Below, piece by piece: positions 5,926 through 10,914 of a DNA stretch of 10,914 bases. Both the position numbers and the translations under genes were made by a program. The notes under the pieces were generated by a model that did no database searches, was not told the DNA's origin, and saw only the letters and a program-made list of their open reading frames with translations. The stretch lies in assembly GCF_946220915.1 (NCBI RefSeq), contig NZ_CAMIHH010000110.1, positions 1 to 10,914 on the forward strand. The letters run 5' to 3'. Each line of letters opens with the position of its first letter. Within the stretch, counting starts at the first letter, position 1. The stretch comes from an uncultured Flavobacterium sp. GTDB taxonomy: Bacteria > Bacteroidota > Bacteroidia > Flavobacteriales > Flavobacteriaceae.

Positions 5926-8900
5926 ATGAAAAAAGCACTATTTTTTCTACTGGCATTGCCGTGCCTTGTTTTTTCGCAAAATTCGGCAGAGCTGCTTGCA
6001 AGATGGGAAGGTTCCCGGCCTAACTGGTCTAACCCAACAACCATTCCTGTCTATTACAACACCGCTACCCCTTCATTTACCAAGCCTAATGAAAGCATGA
6101 CACTTTATGACATGGGATCAAGTGGAAATATCTCGTTTTTCAGCTCAGATCAATCGAATGGTTTTATTAGCACTAACCTGCCATCGACCATTGATTACGG
6201 GAAGTACTACCAAATGAAGATTGAGGCCGGAGCTGGAAAGAAAATCCATGCGAAGCACTTAAAAATGACTACCCTTGGCAGGACAAACACATTTAAAGTT
6301 GTATACCAGATAGCTACGAGTGAGCCTACTCCGGCTAGCTTTTCTACAAATGGTACTGTGCTCGCAAATGTGACCAACGCACCATTGCATAATGAATTTA
6401 CGAATGCATTTGAATTTGGAAGCGGCATTTACATACAGCCTGGTTATACGATGTACATAAGGGTGTATGCTTTTGGCGTAGACCCAAATCATAATGTGTG
6501 GTACATGAGGTATAATGGCACTACGAATGTTCCAAAATCAGATAGTACCGGCCCTGCATTTTATGGTGTGATAAGCGACGCGGCAGGAGTTACTGCCGTT
6601 GCAGACGCTGACACTACTTATGAATCTACGCCTGTAACCAGGAATGTAACGGCAAATGATACTGCTATACCAAGCACAACAACAATTGCTTCGGTACAGA
6701 TAGTTGAGCCTTATGTTTCTAGCAATTTTGGTACCGCATCAATAAACGGCAACAGCATTACGTTTAGCCCTAATGGTACTTTGGGCGAAAGGGTTATCAG
6801 GTACAGGATTACAGGATCTGATGGCACAACGAGCGAAAATAATTACAAAGTAACAGTAGTTGCATTTCCCACCCCTACAGTGGCCAATGATGCCGCAACC
6901 ACCGGTAAAAACATACCTGTTACCGTTGCCGTGCTATCGAACGATACTCCGGGGATAGGTACATTTGGGGACATAACCATTACCGGCCATCCATCCAGTG
7001 GTACTGCCCAGGTCGTTGGCAACAAAATCAAATATACGCCTACAGCTACTTTTGTTGGCACGGTAAGCATTTCTTACACTGTAAAGAACTCGTACGGCAA
7101 GACATCCCAGCCTGCCACGTTGCAGGTTACGGTTGTAAATATTACCCCGGTTACTGCTGCCAACGATGCAGTGTCTACGGCTAAAAATACAGCAATTACA
7201 TTCAGTCCGCTGGCGAACGATAACGCTGGCAACAGTGCCATAACATCAGTGCTTGTTACAAGCAACCCGGCTAACGGTTCGGTAGAGCTTAATGCCGACA
7301 ATACCATCACGTATACGCCTGAGGCAAACTTTGTGGGTACAAATTCATTTACCTATTCTGTTACGAATGCTTATAACACAACTGCGTCTGCAACAGTAAC
7401 TGTTACAGTAAAGCAGCCATCGGGCACAGGGGCGCTTTGCGGTACGATCGTGATTAGCGCTACGCCTCAAAATGTGTACCCGCAGTTCCCAACAATCACT
7501 GCAGCCGTTGCACACCTTAACAGTAATGGCGTTGGCTGTCCGGTTACTTTCCTGTTAATGGATAATGAATATACTAATGGCACTGGGGAAAGCTTCCCGA
7601 TCGTAATAAGCCGTACCAACCTTGCCAATACGGTTACCTTTAAGCCCGGTCCTGGTAAAAATGTTACCGTAAGGGTAGACGATATATATGTTAGCAGCGT
7701 TTGGTACCAGGCAACAACCGTATTCCAGGTTAATGGTGCCGACAATATCATTTTTGACGGAAGTAATATGGCAAACGGCTCTACAAGGAACCTTACCATT
7801 TTCAATAACAATACTATCGACTACGTAAACCGTGCCTGTGTGTGGGTAGCTAGTAACGGAACCAATGGTGCACAGAATGTTACCATAAAACACACCAATT
7901 TAAGGCAGGGGTACAGGAACCAGCAGGGCATGTACACACTGGGTGTATTCGCAGGCAGCAACACTATCGAAAAGCCAACAGAAGGCAATAACCGCAACCT
8001 GAAAGTGAGCGACCTTGCAGGAGGCAATAACAGCAACCTGTATGTTTGGAACAATGATTTTGTAAATACCAAGCAGGGTGTATATGTTCAGGGCGGCTCT
8101 ACCGTAACTACCGGCGTAAATGTTTTCCAGAACGACCTAGGTGCAGAAGATAACCAGGAATCGGTTATCCTTCCGGTGTCGCTGAATAACGTTTCTAACT
8201 TCTCCGTATCAGAGAACCTCATATACAACCTTTACCGCACAACAACCGCTGCAGACCTTATATCCGGTGGTATCAACGTGAAAGGCAACTCAACCAACGG
8301 TTCGATCACAAAGAACAGCATGAGGAACCTTGAAAGGCTTACTGCCGATGCCAATACATTTGCGGGGATCGTGCTGGCGGCAAGCAGCTCAACCTCAAAT
8401 ATCCTTGTGGCAAACAACTTTATCCTTGACCCAAGGGCCAAAGGTAACGGCGGTGGTTACAGCAACGGCTACGGCATCATTGTAGATAATGGTGGTGGTT
8501 ACAAGATATTCCATAATACGGTAGTGCTTACCAAAGACCAGGAACTTCAGGGGTATTCGGCAGCGCTGTATGTAAATAGCAATGCTTCCAAGCTTGATGT
8601 GCGCAACAACATATTTGTAAATAACCAGTCGGCATCCTATACGACCAGGAGCGCCATCATGGTAAATAATGATGTGGACAACCTGAATAATATTTTTACC
8701 AGGCTGGATTATAACAATTATTATTCTGCCGATAAGATTGGTTACATAGCAAACATACATTCTACTGGTAGTATCACATGGCCGCAAAACCCTGACTTTG
8801 TATTTACATTTGGCGGTTGGAAAGCAGCCCTTGCCGCAACCAATAACAGCGCTAATGCTAATAATAAGGACCTTCATTCCATCAGCTTTAACCCTGCGTT

Positions 8901-10734
8901 CGTTTCTGCGACAGACCTCCACCTGGCAACCAGCAACGGCGCCATGAACGACAAAGGCCAGTTCATAGCCGAGGTTTCAAAAGATATAGACGGGCAGGTA
9001 AGGAACACTTCGACCCCTGATGTTGGTGCAGATGAATTTGGAGGGATCCAGATGCCTGAGCCGGGAACTAACGACGGGATATACTGTAATGGCTCTACAA
9101 CCTGGTTTAACGGTGCGTGGAGCAATGGCGAGCCAGCTTTTGGGAAAGACGTGATATTCAGGTCAAATAAAACTTATGCAGGTACAGATATCAAGGCCTG
9201 TTCAATTTATGTTGAAAATGGTGCCCAGGTAAACTTTATCAGCGAGTCCAATGCATATGTTACTTATAATGTAAACGTAGCCGAAGGTTCATCGCTTACT
9301 TTTGAAAGCAGCAGCCACCTCATACAAACCGAAAATACGCAAAATACGGGTAATGTTGTGGTAAAAAGAAACAGCTCTAAGCTTAAGAGGCTTGACTACG
9401 TGATGTGGGGCTCTCCGGTATGGGGCGAGCAGTCGCTGCTTGACTTCTCTCCGGCAACACTTACTAACCGTTTCTACACCTACAATACCGCCACTGACCT
9501 TTATAATGCCGCTGCCGATCCTTCTGCAGTTACATTTGCCAAAGCAAAGGGGTACCTTATACGTATGCCAAATACGCATCCGGCCTCTACGCCAACAGTA
9601 TTCCAGGGTGTGTTTGAGGGTACACCGAACAACGGTAACGTTTATTTCCCGCTTAGCAACCAGGGAACCGGCTTTAATGCAGTAGGCAACCCTTACCCGT
9701 CGCCAATAAGCATTACGGCTTTCATAGATGCCAACATTAACTACATACAGGGAACGCTTTGGGTATGGAGGAAGACAAACGACCACACGCAATCGAGCTA
9801 CTGTACCATGAACAAAACCGGGTATACGGCCAATGCAGCGCCGGGCGGGTCGAGCAATGACAACGACCTGATTGCCGATCCTTTCCAGCTGGCTCCTGGT
9901 GTTGGTGTACTGAATACAGCGCAGGGCTTCCTGGTAAAAGCAAAGAGTGCAAACAAGGAACTCGTTTTCAGGAACAACATGCGCCTTGATATTAATTATA
10001 ATAACTTCTTCAGGAACGCAAATGACAATTCGCCTGCAGCACAATATGACATGAGCCGTATGTGGCTGAATGTAAAAAGTGTCGGCGGCGACTTTACACA
10101 GGCACTTATAGCATATTCTACGCAAACTACAACTGGTTATGACAATGGCTTTGATGGCGAAACCCTTTCGGCCGGCGCTATCGACCTGTCTTCCCTTATC
10201 GTTGACAACGGTGCGCCAATGAGGCTGGCCATCCAGGCACGTGCAGGATTTGTAAATTCAGATGTTGTTCAGCTTGGGTTCATTGCAGCAAATGCAGGAA
10301 CCTATACATTTGAGATTGACCATGTAGATGGTTTGTTTTCGGGCGATCAGAAAATTTACCTTGTAGATAGCCTTACAGGAAATTTCCATGACCTGAAAGC
10401 AGGCAATTACACCTTTACTGCCGAAGCCGGTACTTTTGACAGCCGCTTTACAATCGTATATGCAACCGAAGATGAACTCGGAACAGGCACCCCGGTGCTC
10501 GAAGCGAAGGACATCATGGTATACCGTGAAGGTAAGCAGGTAAACATCAAGGCTCCAAGCGAAATAAAATCAGTAATGGTATACGACATGCTTGGAAGGG
10601 CGCTTTATAATAACAGCAATGTTAGTGGAACAGAATTTACAACTCCGGCCATAGATACGGCACAGCAGGTTGTAATAATAAAGGTAGCGTTTGACAACCA
10701 GCAGGTGGTTTCCAAAAAAATAATGATGAACTAA
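5926..10734 (+). CDS. Giant T9SS-secreted surface protein: Ig-like repeats, beta-helix, type C-like sorting domain
   Basis: This is a 1602-residue protein. ATG at 5926 follows TAAA and starts a clear signal peptide (MKKALFFLLALPCLVFSQ). About 19-215 are an N-terminal beta-rich domain. Three Ig/cadherin-like repeats follow at about 222-313, 319-405 and 409-498, with marks such as VLSNDTPG, YTPTATFVGT and FTYSVTNAY. About 502-1040 resemble a right-handed parallel beta-helix rich in Asn, Gly and Val, ending in the DVGADE motif (Asp1032) seen at the end of many such proteins. About 1050-1500 match a region commonly found before this sorting tail (VVVKRNSSKLKRLDYVMWGS, KGYLIRMPN, VGNPYPSPI, LWVWRKTND). 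About 1521-1602 are the tail itself (MVYDMLGRALYNNS, QQVVIIKV, SKKIMMN), close to the T9SS type C signal of ChiA-like proteins. It should cross the outer membrane by T9SS and be surface-attached or released. A carbohydrate-binding, adhesive or polysaccharide-cleaving role is possible; I see no catalytic motif. Confidence 0.9.
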   Translation: MKKALFFLLALPCLVFSQNSAELLARWEGSRPNWSNPTTIPVYYNTATPSFTKPNESMTLYDMGSSGNISFFSSDQSNGFISTNLPSTIDYGKYYQMKIEAGAGKKIHAKHLKMTTLGRTNTFKVVYQIATSEPTPASFSTNGTVLANVTNAPLHNEFTNAFEFGSGIYIQPGYTMYIRVYAFGVDPNHNVWYMRYNGTTNVPKSDSTGPAFYGVISDAAGVTAVADADTTYESTPVTRNVTANDTAIPSTTTIASVQIVEPYVSSNFGTASINGNSITFSPNGTLGERVIRYRITGSDGTTSENNYKVTVVAFPTPTVANDAATTGKNIPVTVAVLSNDTPGIGTFGDITITGHPSSGTAQVVGNKIKYTPTATFVGTVSISYTVKNSYGKTSQPATLQVTVVNITPVTAANDAVSTAKNTAITFSPLANDNAGNSAITSVLVTSNPANGSVELNADNTITYTPEANFVGTNSFTYSVTNAYNTTASATVTVTVKQPSGTGALCGTIVISATPQNVYPQFPTITAAVAHLNSNGVGCPVTFLLMDNEYTNGTGESFPIVISRTNLANTVTFKPGPGKNVTVRVDDIYVSSVWYQATTVFQVNGADNIIFDGSNMANGSTRNLTIFNNNTIDYVNRACVWVASNGTNGAQNVTIKHTNLRQGYRNQQGMYTLGVFAGSNTIEKPTEGNNRNLKVSDLAGGNNSNLYVWNNDFVNTKQGVYVQGGSTVTTGVNVFQNDLGAEDNQESVILPVSLNNVSNFSVSENLIYNLYRTTTAADLISGGINVKGNSTNGSITKNSMRNLERLTADANTFAGIVLAASSSTSNILVANNFILDPRAKGNGGGYSNGYGIIVDNGGGYKIFHNTVVLTKDQELQGYSAALYVNSNASKLDVRNNIFVNNQSASYTTRSAIMVNNDVDNLNNIFTRLDYNNYYSADKIGYIANIHSTGSITWPQNPDFVFTFGGWKAALAATNNSANANNKDLHSISFNPAFVSATDLHLATSNGAMNDKGQFIAEVSKDIDGQVRNTSTPDVGADEFGGIQMPEPGTNDGIYCNGSTTWFNGAWSNGEPAFGKDVIFRSNKTYAGTDIKACSIYVENGAQVNFISESNAYVTYNVNVAEGSSLTFESSSHLIQTENTQNTGNVVVKRNSSKLKRLDYVMWGSPVWGEQSLLDFSPATLTNRFYTYNTATDLYNAAADPSAVTFAKAKGYLIRMPNTHPASTPTVFQGVFEGTPNNGNVYFPLSNQGTGFNAVGNPYPSPISITAFIDANINYIQGTLWVWRKTNDHTQSSYCTMNKTGYTANAAPGGSSNDNDLIADPFQLAPGVGVLNTAQGFLVKAKSANKELVFRNNMRLDINYNNFFRNANDNSPAAQYDMSRMWLNVKSVGGDFTQALIAYSTQTTTGYDNGFDGETLSAGAIDLSSLIVDNGAPMRLAIQARAGFVNSDVVQLGFIAANAGTYTFEIDHVDGLFSGDQKIYLVDSLTGNFHDLKAGNYTFTAEAGTFDSRFTIVYATEDELGTGTPVLEAKDIMVYREGKQVNIKAPSEIKSVMVYDMLGRALYNNSNVSGTEFTTPAIDTAQQVVIIKVAFDNQQVVSKKIMMN

Positions 10735-10813
10735 TAGTTCATTCAGTACAATACGCGAGAAAAGGGAGGTGTCTCCGGGCAAATCACTTCGCAACAAAAT
10801 TATAATGCGTAGT

Positions 10814-10829
10814 AAACATTATAATGTTT
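10814..10829. repeat. 16-bp perfect palindrome
   Basis: AAACATTATAATGTTT reads the same on both strands. It lies 80 bp after the stop of the 1602-residue gene and is followed by a T-rich run including TTTTTTT at 10837-10843. It might be a regulator site or a weak AT-rich terminator. Confidence 0.4.
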
Positions 10830-10853
10830 TAGTAAGTTTTTTTAGTGGATTTC

Positions 10854-10885
10854 AAGGCCCCGATAGTTGCATCTGTCGGGGCCTT
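10854..10885. terminator. Strong GC-rich hairpin, probable terminator
   Basis: AAGGCCCCGATAG (10854-10866) pairs with CTGTCGGGGCCTT (10873-10885): 13 bp with one G-U pair and a 6-nt loop. It lies 120 bp after the stop at 10734. There is no long T-tract on either side, only CCTT then ACACTTTA, so termination may be partial. It could serve the 1602-residue gene, a convergent gene beyond the window, or both. Confidence 0.7.
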
Positions 10886-10914
10886 ACACTTTATAACCTT
10901 TCCTGGTCCTGAGG

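Noticed and set aside
6589..7420. Tandem DNA repeats or recent duplication in the Ig-like repeat region
   Set aside because: The three repeats are alike at protein level only; their DNA has diverged, so there is no recent duplication.
7430..9050. Pectate-lyase or other polysaccharide-lyase activity in the beta-helix region
   Set aside because: The fold pattern fits, but I see no catalytic motif by eye, so no enzyme activity is called.
9289..10125. Long minus-strand open frame (278 codons) inside the secreted-protein gene
   Set aside because: It is rich in Cys, Arg and Ile with no domain pattern and is fully antisense to a clearly coding region; a frame shadow.
10891..10914. Possible C-terminal end of a convergent minus-strand gene (...PQDQERL, stop)
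   Set aside because: Only seven codons are visible and another minus frame is also open here; this cannot be decided without sequence beyond the window.

Overview
The window looks like chromosome from a member of the Bacteroidota, most likely a Flavobacterium-like Flavobacteriaceae. The reasons are type IX secretion (T9SS) features (a PorE-type envelope protein and a giant secreted protein with a Flavobacterium-style C-terminal sorting signal), a TPR-membrane-HTH regulator of the kind common in this phylum, and promoters of the Bacteroidota form TTG-N(~20)-TAnnTTTG. Base composition is moderate and codon use looks even across the genes. I see no mobile element, CRISPR array, tRNA or rRNA.

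Layout, left to right. (1) Positions 1-1851 hold the 3' part of an envelope protein with TPR, PD40 propeller, carboxypeptidase-regulatory-like and OmpA-like domains. Its first few codons lie outside the window. A perfect 17-bp hairpin terminator follows. (2) Positions 2035-3417 hold a probable two-gene operon: a JmjC/cupin-like Fe(II)/2-oxoglutarate oxygenase and recX. Its leader carries three copies of a 9-nt motif. (3) Positions 3504-5345 encode a periplasmic TPR sensor with one membrane span and a cytoplasmic LuxR-type HTH. (4) Positions 5346-5925 form a 580-bp stretch with no large gene. It contains two promoter-like sequences of the same layout, several hairpins, and a candidate 58-residue gene on the minus strand. 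(5) Positions 5926-10734 encode a 1602-residue T9SS-secreted protein: signal peptide, N-terminal beta domain, three Ig/cadherin-like repeats, a right-handed beta-helix region and a type C-like sorting domain. It is followed by a 16-bp palindrome and a strong hairpin.

The common theme is the cell surface. The PorE-type protein would tie the secretion or motility apparatus to peptidoglycan, the 1602-residue protein is a predicted cargo of that route, and the TPR-HTH protein could sense envelope state and act on nearby promoters. That last link is inference from position only. I did not find a clearly new multi-gene system. The least explained part is the intergenic stretch 5460-5925.
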